Assembly: GCF_900108175.1 (NCBI RefSeq)
Contig: NZ_FNVO01000032.1
Coordinates: forward strand, 1-59,632
Length of the DNA stretch: 59,632 bases
Direction of reading: 5' to 3'
DNA from: Thermomonospora echinospora
Lineage (GTDB): Bacteria > Actinomycetota > Actinomycetes > Streptosporangiales > Streptosporangiaceae
Within the stretch, counting starts at the first letter, position 1; the number at the start of each line of letters is the position of its first letter. Of this stretch, positions 1-8,833 are shown one piece after another. The notes under the pieces were generated by a model that was given only the letters and a program-made list of their open reading frames with translations, was not told where the DNA came from and searched no databases. The translations under genes were made by a program, and so were the position numbers.

Positions 1-2753
1 GGGTGAACGGTGTCGTGCGTCTCGGGCTCAGTCCGTTCGTCTGCCGGCGGTTGGTCTCCCGTCGCAGGGCTGTCCCCTGGAGTGTCGGTGGGTGGGACGG
101 GTAGCGCGCGGGTGGCGTCGGTCGGCTCGGGTGGGGGCTGTTCGTTGGCTGGGAGGGGGTGTGCCGGTGCCTGGTCTTTCGCTGGGGTGTCGGCGGGCAG
201 GGCGTCCAGGGTTTGGGTGGGGTCGTTCGGCTCAGGGGTGGGTTGAACGGTGGGGTCGGGTTCGCCTGTTGGGGCTTCGGGCGTGTCCGGGAGGACTGTT
301 AGGGGACGGGTGGTGTCCTCGGGGCGGAGGGACGGAGGGGCGGACGGGACATCGTCCATGGGGGTGAGTGGGCGGGTGGTGTCGGTGGGGGGTTGGGCCG
401 GGGGAGTCGGCTCGGCTGTGGTGGCGTCTGCGGGAGGCGGGGGGGAGGCGGTGTCGTTCGCCGGGGTGGGGGTGTCCTGGGTGGGGAGGGTGAGGTCGTG
501 GCAGAGGGCGGGGGCGGTTGCCAGGCAGCGTCCGAAGGTGCTGTGTTGCAGACGGTCGGTGGCGGTCTCGACCAGGGTGGGGTCGAGGTCCTGGAGGTGG
601 GCGTACTCGGGATGGTCTTCGGCGAGGTGTGGGGGGCGGCCCTGGCCGTCGGCGACCAGGAGCCAGTGGCGGGTGCGGACGGCGCCGATGAGGAGGTCGG
701 CGTCGCCGAGCCGGTCGGCGTCCACGACGATCAGGGTGTCGAAGACGGTGCCCCGGGAGTAGTGGCTGCGGCCGAAGCTCGGCGGGGTGCCGTGGACGAG
801 GTCGGCGGACTCCAGGTCGGCGGCCAGTTCCTCGATCCGGGCCATGGCCTCGGCGCGGTGCCGGGACAGCAGGTCCATGGGGACCTCGTCCAGGTCCGTG
901 CCGCAGATCCGCTGGACGTGCCTGCGGGAGCGGGCCTCCGCCTCGTCGAAGGCGCGCAGCTCGGCTTCGAGGTTGGCGATCTGTGTGGTGGTGTCGGCGC
1001 GGTGGCGTTCCAGCTCGGCGTCGAGGGCCGACCGGTGGTTGCGGGCCTCGGCGGCCTCGGCGTCGGCGCGTTCCCTCCCGGCAGTGGCCTCGTCGTGGAC
1101 GTGCCGGGCGGCGGCGGCGTGCTGCTCGGCCTCGGTGGCGGCCTGACCGGCCTGCCGGGCGGTGGTGGCACTTCGGTCGGCGTGACCGACCGCCTCGGCG
1201 GCCTCCCGGGCCAGCCGCTGGGCCTCGGCGTAGGCGGTGTCCCGCTCGGCGGTGAGGGTGGCGAGCCGCCCGCCGAGCCGTTCCTGGGTCTGGGTGAGGG
1301 TCACCAGTTCGTGTTCGGCGTCGGCCATGAACCTGGCCAGCCCGGCCCGCAGCGCTTCGGCCTGCTGGTGCGCCTGGACGGCGACGTGGGCGCGCTCGGC
1401 GGCGTCCTCGGCCTCGCGGCGGCGCGACTTGACCAGCTGACGGGCCTCCTCGACCTCGGGCGGCGGCGCGGCCACGTGCAGTCGCTGCCCCCAGGTGAGC
1501 TTGCGGCGCTGGGCGGCGTAGCCGGACTCGGCGGCGGCCAGCCGGTAGTAGCTGGCGTGCTGGGCGGCGGTGGCGTCGGCGGCGGCGGCCGACAGCTGTT
1601 CGGTCTCGCGGGTGGCCACGGGGAGGGTCTCCCGGGCCCGGGTGAGCTCGTCGGTGAGCGTCGCCTCGCGGTCGCGGGCAGCCTGCAGCTCCTGCTCGCA
1701 GTGCAGGGTCTGCTGGGCGAGGTCCCGGTGGCGGGCCTCGGCGGTGTCGGCCGCGCGGGTGCGCGCGTCGGCGTCACGGGCCGACGCGTCCGCGATGTCC
1801 TGCACCTCGCGCCAGGTGGCCCGGGCGCGGTCGGCCTCTTCGGTGCGCCGGGCGCGGTCCCGTTCCGCCCGTTCCAGCCGCTCGCGGGCCTCCGCCGCCT
1901 GCTCGTCGGCGGTCTCGATCCGCCGGTCGACGGCCTCGATCGCCGCCACCAGCCGCTGTTCCTCGGCGGCCAGTTCGGCGCGGCGCCGTACGCCGTGGGC
2001 CCGCAGGTCCTCCAGCGCGGTCAGGTCGCGGGGCCACTGCTCCAGCCACAGCAGTTCCCGGCGCAGCCGTTTGAGATCGTCGAGCGGGTCGGGTACGGCG
2101 CCGTCGCCGGGCGGCTCGGCCCGGAGCGTCTTGATCTCCGGCATCTCGCGCAGCGCGTCCAGCAGCGCGGCCACGGCCTGCGGATCGGGCGCCAGCAGCA
2201 GTGTGCGCCGGCCGTCGGCGGCCAGCCGCCGGACGATCTCTGCGAGCGCCGCCGTCCGCTCCGGCCCGTCCGCCGCCCGCACCAGGCAGGCGTGCGGGCT
2301 GTCGAGGGCCGCCTGAACGATCTCCTCAGGGGAGGACGGGACCGGCTCAGTGACCTCCGGCCCGGTCTCGGCGGGAGCGGGCGCGGCGTTGCGGTAGTCC
2401 TCGTAGAAGAGGGCGCGCGGGTCGTCGGGGACGGCCGGGGTGGCGATCGTGCCGGTGGGGCCGGTGCGCCGGGTCAGCTCGGCCGGATCGACCAGCAGCC
2501 GGGCCAGGTCGGTCCAGTCGCCGACGCCCTGCTCCTCCAGCAGGGCGCGGACGGCCTCCAGCCGGGGCGCCGCCGTCGCGGCCGACGAGCCCACAGCCGA
2601 ACCCGTCTCCTCCAGCCGTTCCAGCAGCGCGGCCACCGGCAGGTAGGCGGCCATGACACGGTCGCGCAGCGGGGATGACGGGCCCGCGGCCTCCTGTGGT
2701 GGCCGGCCGCCGAACGGTCCGTCCGACTCTGCTGGGTGGTGCGCCGTCTCCAT
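1..2753 (-). CDS. Large coiled-coil protein resembling a degenerate SF1 (UPF1/Dna2-like) helicase, 3' end outside window
   Basis: The minus-strand frame is open from an ATG at 2753 to the window edge (917 codons seen, no stop). The start is preceded by GAGGGG at good spacing. Residues ~145-205 read like the first part of a UPF1/Dna2-type helicase, but the P-loop is ADGPERT, with no GK[TS]. A long heptad-like coiled coil follows (~225-600, rich in A, E, R, Q). At ~672-682 comes DTLIVVDADRL, where helicases have a Walker B DEA motif, then VADGQGRPPH, resembling GDxxQLPP. The second RecA domain appears largely missing. From ~745 the chain is a Pro/Thr/Asp-rich tail repeating D-x-T-[RQ]-x-L. I infer a non-hydrolysing scaffold or chromosome-associated protein; the function is unknown. 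Codon bias supports this frame over the glycine-rich antisense one. Confidence 0.8.
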   Translation of the reverse strand, partial: METAHHPAESDGPFGGRPPQEAAGPSSPLRDRVMAAYLPVAALLERLEETGSAVGSSAATAAPRLEAVRALLEEQGVGDWTDLARLLVDPAELTRRTGPTGTIATPAVPDDPRALFYEDYRNAAPAPAETGPEVTEPVPSSPEEIVQAALDSPHACLVRAADGPERTAALAEIVRRLAADGRRTLLLAPDPQAVAALLDALREMPEIKTLRAEPPGDGAVPDPLDDLKRLRRELLWLEQWPRDLTALEDLRAHGVRRRAELAAEEQRLVAAIEAVDRRIETADEQAAEARERLERAERDRARRTEEADRARATWREVQDIADASARDADARTRAADTAEARHRDLAQQTLHCEQELQAARDREATLTDELTRARETLPVATRETEQLSAAAADATAAQHASYYRLAAAESGYAAQRRKLTWGQRLHVAAPPPEVEEARQLVKSRRREAEDAAERAHVAVQAHQQAEALRAGLARFMADAEHELVTLTQTQERLGGRLATLTAERDTAYAEAQRLAREAAEAVGHADRSATTARQAGQAATEAEQHAAAARHVHDEATAGRERADAEAAEARNHRSALDAELERHRADTTTQIANLEAELRAFDEAEARSRRHVQRICGTDLDEVPMDLLSRHRAEAMARIEELAADLESADLVHGTPPSFGRSHYSRGTVFDTLIVVDADRLGDADLLIGAVRTRHWLLVADGQGRPPHLAEDHPEYAHLQDLDPTLVETATDRLQHSTFGRCLATAPALCHDLTLPTQDTPTPANDTASPPPPADATTAEPTPPAQPPTDTTRPLTPMDDVPSAPPSLRPEDTTRPLTVLPDTPEAPTGEPDPTVQPTPEPNDPTQTLDALPADTPAKDQAPAHPLPANEQPPPEPTDATRALPVPPTDTPGDSPATGDQPPADERTEPETHDTVH

Positions 2754-3046
2754 GGTTCCCCTCGGCCGCGGGTCGCTTTCCGCATCTGCATTCCCGCCAG
2801 GACCAGCGTCTCACGCCTGAGACCCGTCACCGCAGGAAGACCATCATGATCGACTCAGGAACGTCCCGGTGCACGCACCCCGGGCCTTTCCCGCGCCCGG
2901 CGCCCGTTCCCTGAGCCGAAGGGCGGGGTTCCACGCTTCCGAAAGCCGATGAACCGGACGGCGTTCTCGGAGCGTCTGACAGGACGATCCGCCGAAGCCG
3001 GCGCCGACGACGGTCGGGGGAGAGCCGGTGGCGACAGAGGTGAAGC

Positions 3047-3559
3047 ATGCGCGTTGCGGCAGGCCGTCCGCGGCTCCGTCGTCGTCTTGTGGTGCCCGGT
3101 GTGCTCCTCATGGCGCTCACCGGCGCCTGCTCCAGCTTCGCGGCCGACGACCGGCCGGTCTCGCCCTCCGCGTCCGCCCCGGTGGTACGGACCGACAGGG
3201 AGCCGATCGCCCGGCGCTTCCCCGCGCTGGGCGACTTCCGGCAGGTTCACTGGCTGGGCGGGGTCGTCGGTGGGGCTCCCAGCGCCCGGGACACCGTCCC
3301 CGGCCCGTCCACCTACTGGATCCACGCCGTCGTCGTGCCGGACGAGGCCGGGTACCGGCGCATCGTGACCCGGTTCACCTGGAACGAGGCGCCGCGTCCC
3401 GAGGTCGACGAGCCGCTGGCGGCGAAGGTCGATCTCTCCGGCGAGTGGGCCACCGGCCCGGACTACTGGACGCACCTGGCCCCGGGCCCCGGCTACACCG
3501 GAACCGTCCACCTCAACCGGACCCACCGCTACCTCTACCTGACGGTCACCATCGACTGA
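3047..3559 (+). CDS. Secreted lipoprotein of unknown function
   Basis: 170 residues. The N-terminus has arginines, then a hydrophobic stretch and a lipobox (LTGAC, Cys ~28), so export and lipidation at the outer face of the membrane are predicted. The mature part (FAADDRPVS...) is a compact domain with many aromatic residues and no motif I recognise. The ATG at 3047 is preceded by AGAGGTGA at ~7 bases, which fixes the start. It converges on the glycosyltransferase gene, with only 37 bases between the two stops. It stands alone on its strand, so no pathway can be inferred. Confidence 0.75.
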   Translation: MRVAAGRPRLRRRLVVPGVLLMALTGACSSFAADDRPVSPSASAPVVRTDREPIARRFPALGDFRQVHWLGGVVGGAPSARDTVPGPSTYWIHAVVVPDEAGYRRIVTRFTWNEAPRPEVDEPLAAKVDLSGEWATGPDYWTHLAPGPGYTGTVHLNRTHRYLYLTVTID

Positions 3560-3596
3560 CCGCTCCCGGCGGACGCGGCGGGGGACGGGCCGCGGC

Positions 3597-5132
3597 TCAG
3601 CTCAGGTGCTTGAGGCGGGGCCACAGGACGGCCCAGGGTTCGCGCTGGCCGCGGCAGACCCAGACCGGCAGGCCCTGCTCGTCGTTGTCGAGACCGACGC
3701 CGTTGTCGATGCGGCCGGCGACCGTGACCTCGGTCCAGTGGCGCTGGAGCGCGGCGGAGCCTTCGGGGCCGACGACGATGACCGGCCCGCCCGTGTCGGC
3801 GGGACGGCCGAAGTACCAGTAGCCGTTGTGGGCGCTGTAGGGGCGGGGCAGCCCGAGGTCCGGGCCGTACAGGTCGAGCGCACCCGCTTCCCCGTAGTTG
3901 GCCGTGAGGATGATCGCGCGGGAACGTTCGTCCGGGGGCAGTGAACGGTGCACCCGGGCCACCTCGGCGGCGAACCGGGGCCAGCCCACGGTCTCCGAGG
4001 CGTCGGCGTTGATGGCGGGCTGGGGAGTGTCGGCGAGTCGGTCGACCGGATAGACGGGCAGCGTCGTCGCCACGGTGACCACCGCAGTGATCGCGTAGGC
4101 GGGCACGGAGACCGCCCAGCCCCAGCCGCGCGGCGCCCCCCGGCGTTCGACCTCGACCGCGCCCGCCGCCCACAGGGCCGCCCACAGCCCCGCCAGGTAG
4201 TACGGCTTCCCTGCGGTGACCAGGAAGAGGGCGCACAGCAGCAGGTACCCGTAGCCGAGGAAGCGGTGGCGGGCCAGGTCGGGTGAGCGCAGCAGCCGCC
4301 ACAGCCCGTAGATCCACAGCCAGGACAGCACGACCCCGGTGAGGAGCAGCTGGAAGGGCACGAAACCCGCCCGGCCGCCGAAGTCACCCTCCTCCGCGAT
4401 CCGCTCGGACATCTCCAGTTGCGGCCAGCCGTGCCGCGCCTGCCACAACAGGCCCGGCACGGCGGCCAGGACGAGCACGGCCGCGCCGGCGAACAGCATC
4501 GGGCGGCGCAGGAAGTCGCGGGGACCGGCCAGCAGCAGCCCGGCGACCAGCGCGGCGAGCAGCATCCCGGCCAGGTACTTGACGTTCACCGCCAGCCCGG
4601 CCACCGCGCCGATGGCCAGGAGCAGCCGCTGGTCCCGGGTACGGACCCAGCGGACCGCCAGCCAGGCCACCACCGTCGACAGCAGCACGTCGAACGTGGC
4701 CGTGGACAGCAGGTGCCCGATGGCGACGGCGAACGGGCACACCGCGTAGGCCCCGGCGGTCAGCAGCTGGGCGCGCTTGGCGCCGCCCAGCTCCCGCGCG
4801 GTGAGCGCGGCGACGACCACGCCCGCTGCCGCCGCCAGCGCGGACGGCACGCGCAGCATCACCAGGGAGTCCCCGAAGACGGCGGTGATGGCCCGGGCGA
4901 GCAGCGGCACCAGCGGCGGCTGGTCGGGATACCCCCAGTCGAGGTGCCGTGCGGCGACACGGAAGTACAGCTCGTCACGGTGGTAGCCGTACCGGGCGCT
5001 GAAGACCAGCAGCACGGCCCCGAGCGTGCCCGCAATGAGCAGGACGGGTCTCCACGCGACCGCGGGCGGAGCGCCGGTGGGCTGGGACTCCTGCTCGGAT
5101 GAGCCGGACTCCACCGGCGTCGGGGGGATCAT
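3597..5132 (-). CDS. ArnT/PMT-like membrane glycosyltransferase (GT39 family)
   Basis: 511 residues with a short cytoplasmic N-terminus and about ten to twelve hydrophobic segments. The first extracytoplasmic loop holds YHRDELYFRVAARHLDWGY (residues ~50-68) followed by PDQPPLVPLL. The Asp-Glu pair and this proline-rich stretch are characteristic of the GT39/ArnT (PMT_2) family, which moves sugars from polyprenyl-phosphate donors onto lipids or proteins outside the membrane. The C-terminal ~150 residues form a soluble extracytoplasmic domain. The real acceptor cannot be told from sequence. The ATG lies six bases after TAGGGT, suggesting a leaderless transcript. Confidence 0.85.
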   Translation of the reverse strand: MIPPTPVESGSSEQESQPTGAPPAVAWRPVLLIAGTLGAVLLVFSARYGYHRDELYFRVAARHLDWGYPDQPPLVPLLARAITAVFGDSLVMLRVPSALAAAAGVVVAALTARELGGAKRAQLLTAGAYAVCPFAVAIGHLLSTATFDVLLSTVVAWLAVRWVRTRDQRLLLAIGAVAGLAVNVKYLAGMLLAALVAGLLLAGPRDFLRRPMLFAGAAVLVLAAVPGLLWQARHGWPQLEMSERIAEEGDFGGRAGFVPFQLLLTGVVLSWLWIYGLWRLLRSPDLARHRFLGYGYLLLCALFLVTAGKPYYLAGLWAALWAAGAVEVERRGAPRGWGWAVSVPAYAITAVVTVATTLPVYPVDRLADTPQPAINADASETVGWPRFAAEVARVHRSLPPDERSRAIILTANYGEAGALDLYGPDLGLPRPYSAHNGYWYFGRPADTGGPVIVVGPEGSAALQRHWTEVTVAGRIDNGVGLDNDEQGLPVWVCRGQREPWAVLWPRLKHLS

Positions 5133-5138
5133 GCCCGC

Positions 5139-5144
5139 ACCCTA
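5139..5144 (-). promoter_or_regulatory. -10 box for leaderless transcript of the GT39 gene
   Basis: On the minus strand TAGGGT sits six bases upstream of the ATG at 5132, with no Shine-Dalgarno sequence between. This is the spacing expected when transcription starts at the A of the start codon, as is common in actinobacteria. Same arrangement before mtnP and galU. Confidence 0.5.
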
Positions 5145-5260
5145 ATCCCGGCCTGGTATCCCGTCACGGCTCCTGCCGGAACCGGCCGGTCCCGGACACC
5201 GGCCGGTTGGCGGCCCGTAACTGATGGGGACCGACGTCCTCGGTCCGATACGTTCCCGGT

Positions 5261-5926
5261 ATGTCTCGACCAGCCGAAACCGGTCCGGGTCCGGTGACCG
5301 CGGACGATCTCGACCTTGCCGTGCAACTGACCGTGGCCGCTCTGCGGGAGACGCCGCCGGAGGCATGGGAGCGCACGGCCGGTTCGCTGGAGTGGGACTG
5401 CTGGGAGACCGTCGAGCATCTCATCGACGACCTGTTCTCTTACGCCGTCCGACTGGGTCCCCGCACTCCGCCCTTGGACGGCCGGGTGCCCTTCGCGCGG
5501 GAAAGGCGGCGGCCCGGCGGTCCCGCGAACTCCGTCCACGTTGACCGTACGGCGGATCCCGCCGGGCTGTTGCAGGCGCTGGAGGCCAGCGGCGCGCTGC
5601 TGGTCGCTATGGTGCGCACGACGCCACCGCAAACCCGCGCGTATCACGTCTACGGAGTCTCAGACCCCGAGGGCTTCGCGGCGATGGGGATCGTGGAGTC
5701 CCTGGTGCACACCCACGACCTGGCCGAGGGGCTCGGGCTCACGTGGGACCCGCCCGCCGACCTGTGCTCGCGGGCGCTCGCCCGGCTGTTCCCGGATGCC
5801 CCGCAGACCACCGACCCCTGGCCCACCCTGCTGTGGGCCACCGGACGAGCCGAACTCCCCGGCCACCCCCGCCGCACCACCTGGCGCTGGAACGGCATAC
5901 CGCACTCAGAGCGCACAGCGCCCTAG
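5261..5926 (+). CDS. Mycothiol-dependent maleylpyruvate isomerase / DinB-like family protein
   Basis: 221 residues. The N-terminal half (VTADDLDLAVQLTVAALRE..., then WDCWETVEHLIDDLFSYAVRL at ~45-65) has the helical-bundle pattern and the conserved W-x(3-4)-[DE]-x-x-x-H-[LI]-x-D-D segment of actinobacterial MDMPI/DinB-like proteins. The His/Asp residues of this motif bind a divalent metal in the family. A second motif, VHTHDLAEGLGLTW (~150-165), also fits. Members use mycothiol as cofactor or are uncharacterised thiol transferases. The ATG at 5261 lies just after GATACGTT, so the start may be leaderless. It is not part of an operon. The substrate is unknown. Confidence 0.75.
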   Translation: MSRPAETGPGPVTADDLDLAVQLTVAALRETPPEAWERTAGSLEWDCWETVEHLIDDLFSYAVRLGPRTPPLDGRVPFARERRRPGGPANSVHVDRTADPAGLLQALEASGALLVAMVRTTPPQTRAYHVYGVSDPEGFAAMGIVESLVHTHDLAEGLGLTWDPPADLCSRALARLFPDAPQTTDPWPTLLWATGRAELPGHPRRTTWRWNGIPHSERTAP

Positions 5927-5960
5927 CCGTGCTGTCCCGGGACGTCGGTGACGACGTGAG

Positions 5961-6176
5961 CTAGGTTCCGTCGCGGTCGCCGAGGCGTTTGGCGGCGTCG
6001 CCGGCGCGGTGGAGGGCGGACTCGACCTCGGCGGCGTCGTCGCTGAGCTCCTCGATGCGTTCGGTGGCCAGCTCGTGGACGGCGGTGCGGGCGTGCAGTT
6101 CCTCGTACGCCTCGTTCCGGCGTTCCAGCTCCATGATCTCGGCGCTGTTGTCCGGAGGAGACGGCACAGGCCGCAC
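5961..6176 (-). CDS. Small acidic coiled-coil protein, hypothetical
   Basis: 71 codons from a GTG at 6176; an internal ATG at residue 15 (MELERRNEAYEELHA) is an equally good start. The product is almost entirely helical and charged (ELATERIEELSDDAAEVESA), with heptad spacing of A and L suggesting a coiled coil. No convincing ribosome binding site is visible for either start. It lies on the same strand as csrA, ~320 bases downstream. Real coding is supported only by composition. Confidence 0.4.
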   Translation of the reverse strand: MRPVPSPPDNSAEIMELERRNEAYEELHARTAVHELATERIEELSDDAAEVESALHRAGDAAKRLGDRDGT

Positions 6177-6496
6177 CTGCGGAGACGACGCGCCACAGTT
6201 GCTTCAGAGCAGGTGAGACAACGACGTCCCCCCAGCATGGGGGCGAAGCAGAGCACAGGGAAAGCCCGGCGAGGCCCCGCCCCAGCACGGGGGTCACACA
6301 GGGGCGGGGCCCGGCGCCACGATGTCTCCGTCGAGGACGTGGCGCTCCGGGCACGCCATGGACCGTGCCCAGTACTTCCTACAGCGTCGGATGGCTCCGG
6401 TTTGTCACACTCCTGCGCATATCGCCGTACCGTCACCGTTTCGCCGCAGTTCAGAGCCCGTACCGGCCATCCGGGAACGCCGGGAGGAGAGCCCGG
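6177..6496 (-). other. Non-coding stretch downstream of csrA with GC-rich hairpins
   Basis: About 320 bases with no gene I can support. Two short stem-loops with near-identical arms lie at ~6230-6245 (CCCCAGCATGGGGG) and ~6283-6296 (CCCCAGCACGGGGG), followed by a larger GC stem around 6300-6315. They could terminate csrA or stabilise its 3' UTR. Confidence 0.4.
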
Positions 6497-6679
6497 TCAC
6501 TGGGTGACCGGCCGGCCGTCCCCGTTGAGCTTCACCCAGACTTCCTCCCGCCACACCCGCAGCGACCGGGGCGCCTCGATGCCGAGCCGTACCGAGTTTC
6601 CGGCGATCTGGAGCACCTGGACGACGATGTCGTCGCCCAGCATGAGCTTCTCGCCTGACTTGCGGGAGAGGACGAGCAC
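6497..6679 (-). CDS. csrA: Translational regulator CsrA
   Basis: 60 residues beginning MLVLSRKSGEKLMLGDDI. This is the classic CsrA N-terminus, with the L4/R6/R7 RNA-contact face, followed by GIEAPRSLRVWREEVW, which supplies the second RNA-binding arginine (usually in HREE, here WREE). CsrA dimers bind GGA motifs in mRNA leaders and alter translation or stability. The GTG start at 6679 has AAGGAG nine bases upstream. In bacteria csrA usually sits with flagellar genes (fliW, flgL) or with global regulators. Neither is seen here: the gene stands alone, 205 bases downstream of the conservon P450. Length and motifs match a functional protein. Confidence 0.92.
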   Translation of the reverse strand: MLVLSRKSGEKLMLGDDIVVQVLQIAGNSVRLGIEAPRSLRVWREEVWVKLNGDGRPVTQ

Positions 6680-6884
6680 GGTGCTTTCTCCTTGAGCGGC
6701 CGGTGGAAGCGACGCCCGCCCCGGCCCTGCGGGGCGGACGTTCGTCGGTCCCCTTGAGGATGCCCGTCCACCGGCCCGGCGTCCTGCCCGTCCGGCGATC
6801 CCGTCCGGCGGCCGTTCCCGCCACCGGCGAGCTATGTCCCGGTCTGTGGCGATTCGCTGGTTTTGGGGTCCGTCCGGCCCGGGG

Positions 6885-8240
6885 TCAGTCGCCGCGCCAC
6901 CAGCGGGTGACGGACGCGACCAGCCGCCGCAGCCCGGACGGCTGCGCCACCGGGGCGTGCGCGGCTCTGGAGTCGGGCATCGGGGTGACGGGCCGCGCGT
7001 TGTGCTCCTGCTTCGGGGCCTCGGGGGTGTGGACGGGCGGGAAGCGGACCGGCATGGACACCGGGGCCCGGTGGAACATGCCCGGACGCCACTCCAGCTC
7101 CTCCACCGGGACGGCCAGCTCCATGTCGGGAAGGCCGTCGAGCAGCTTCTCCAGCGCGATCGAGGCGATCAGCCGCCCCTCCTCCCGGACCGGGCACAGG
7201 TGGGGGCCCGCCCCCCACGCCAGGTGGGCCCGGTTGCCCACGCGCTGCTCGCCGGCCTTGGACGGGTCGGTGTTGGCGGCGGCGAAGCTGATCACCACGG
7301 GCCGGTCGGCGGGCAGCAGATGACCGGCCAGCTCCACGTCACGGACCGGGTAGCGGGCCGCGTAGTTGGCGATCGGCGGGTCCGTCCACAGCACCTCGTC
7401 CAGCGCGTCCTCGATCGGCACGCTGCCGCCGGACAGGTCACCGGCGAACCGGTCGTCCGACAGCAGCAGCCGCAGCGCGCCCGAGATCAGGTTGCCCGCC
7501 GGCTCGATGCCCCCGCCCAGCAGCACCGTCAGCTGGTGCGCCATCTCCTCGTCGGTCAGCCGCGCCGGGTGGGCCATCAGCCAGGAGGTGATGTCCTCAC
7601 CGGGCCGCGCGCGCTTGTGGGCGACCAGCTCCATGATGCCCTCGGCCAGCTCGGCGTTGGCCTTCTCCGCGTCGATGGCCTCGAAGATGCCGCTCATGCC
7701 GGAGACGATCTTCTCGGAGATGTCGGACGGGCAGCCGAACAGCTCCATGAACACCAGCACCGGCAGCGCCATGGCGTACTCGCCCTGGATGTCGGCCTGG
7801 CCGTGCGGGCCGATCCACTGCAGCAGGGTGTCGGCGCTGCGCTCGACGTACCGGCGCAGGGTGGCGGTGTCGAGCCGGGCGAACGAGTCGAGAATCGCGC
7901 CCCGCAGCCGCGCGTGCACGGTGCCGTCGGCGAACAGCGCGTTGGGCCGGTAGCCCATCATCGGCAGCACCGGGCAGTCCGGCGGCACCGTCTTTTGCCA
8001 CTCGCTCGGGTTGTTGAGGAACGTGCGGTCGTCGCGCAGCATCTCCAGCACGGCGTCGTACCCGATGGCGAGCGTGGCCGGGACGCCGGGGGCGATCTCC
8101 ACCGGCGCGAACTGCCCGTGCTCGCGCAGCCGGGCGTAGGTGCCGTGCGGGTCGGCGGCGAACTCGTGCCCGTACATCTTGACGAGGCCGTGCGCGGGAC
8201 AGCCCGGGGGTGGGGCGGGCTCGGTGGACTCTGCGGTCAT
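6885..8240 (-). CDS. cvnE: Conservon-associated atypical cytochrome P450 (CvnE)
   Basis: 451 residues starting at the ATG at 8240, which overlaps the cvnD stop (ATGA); a longer frame upstream is the cvnD shadow. The haem-ligand loop is intact (WGAGPHLCPV, Cys349). The K-helix ExxR is not: the sequence is DEVLW (E282...W285), so the Arg of the Glu-Arg-Arg triad is missing. The I-helix has GGGIEPAGN (242-250) instead of [AG]GxE/DT[TS]. From memory, CvnE proteins share these departures, so this is probably a family trait and not decay. The C-terminus (~405-451) adds a Pro-rich linker and a basic tail ending WWRGD. Conservons transmit signals through a G-protein-like complex; the P450's substrate is unknown. 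Confidence 0.88.
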   Translation of the reverse strand: MTAESTEPAPPPGCPAHGLVKMYGHEFAADPHGTYARLREHGQFAPVEIAPGVPATLAIGYDAVLEMLRDDRTFLNNPSEWQKTVPPDCPVLPMMGYRPNALFADGTVHARLRGAILDSFARLDTATLRRYVERSADTLLQWIGPHGQADIQGEYAMALPVLVFMELFGCPSDISEKIVSGMSGIFEAIDAEKANAELAEGIMELVAHKRARPGEDITSWLMAHPARLTDEEMAHQLTVLLGGGIEPAGNLISGALRLLLSDDRFAGDLSGGSVPIEDALDEVLWTDPPIANYAARYPVRDVELAGHLLPADRPVVISFAAANTDPSKAGEQRVGNRAHLAWGAGPHLCPVREEGRLIASIALEKLLDGLPDMELAVPVEELEWRPGMFHRAPVSMPVRFPPVHTPEAPKQEHNARPVTPMPDSRAAHAPVAQPSGLRRLVASVTRWWRGD

Positions 8241-8833
8241 GCGTACTCCTGGCCGGGGGTGAGGAGATGGTCGACGAGAGCGATCAGCGCCCGGGTCGCC
8301 GAGATCGGATCGCGGGCGTCGCAGGTGACCAGCGGGGTGGAGGGGAGCAGGTCCAGGGCCTCGCGGACCTCCTGCAGCGGGTACACGGGGGCGCTGTCGA
8401 ACTGGTTGACGGCCACCGCGTACGTCAGGCCATGGGTCTCTAGCAGGTCCATGACCTCGAAGGAGTGCTCCAGGCGGTTGGGATCCACCAGCACCAGCGC
8501 GCCCAGCGCGCCCCGGGCCAGGTCCTCCCACAGCCGCTTGAAACGGCTCTGGCCGGGCGTGCCGAACAGGTACAGCACGAGTTCGTCGCTGAGCGTCAGC
8601 CGGCCGAAGTCCATGGCCACGGTGGTGGTGGTCTTGTCGGGGGTCCCGGCCAGGTCGTCCACCAGAGCGCCGGCCTGTGTCATCCGCTCCTCGGTGCGCA
8701 GCGGCCGGATCTCCGACAGGGTGCCCACGAACGTGGTCTTGCCGACCGCGAAGTGACCCACCACCAGCAGCTTGACCGCGGTGCGCACGGTGTCGCGCAC
8801 ATAACGCCGGTCAGAGGCGAGCACGGAGTCCAT
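8237..8833 (-). CDS. cvnD: Conservon GTP/ATP-binding protein (CvnD)
   Basis: 198 residues. The P-loop is GHFAVGKTT (26-34), the switch-II/G3 region is GTPGQ (92-96), and the base-recognition motif is NQFD (144-147, in place of NKxD). The C-terminus is VALVDHLL-like. This matches the small Ras/MglA-like GTPases of actinobacterial conservons, which cycle nucleotide in response to CvnA-CvnB-CvnC. It overlaps cvnC by 23 bases at its start and cvnE by 4 bases at its end, so the block is translationally coupled. Confidence 0.93.
   Translation of the reverse strand: MDSVLASDRRYVRDTVRTAVKLLVVGHFAVGKTTFVGTLSEIRPLRTEERMTQAGALVDDLAGTPDKTTTTVAMDFGRLTLSDELVLYLFGTPGQSRFKRLWEDLARGALGALVLVDPNRLEHSFEVMDLLETHGLTYAVAVNQFDSAPVYPLQEVREALDLLPSTPLVTCDARDPISATRALIALVDHLLTPGQEYA

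Noticed and set aside
393-2678. Long plus-strand open frame (~760 codons)
   Set aside because: Glycine/valine/leucine-rich antisense shadow of the minus-strand coiled-coil protein; no ribosome binding site or motif.
8240-8531. N-terminal extension of the P450 frame
   Set aside because: Extension overlaps the coding part of cvnD and reads as Pro/Arg/Gly shadow; the ATGA overlap gives the natural start.
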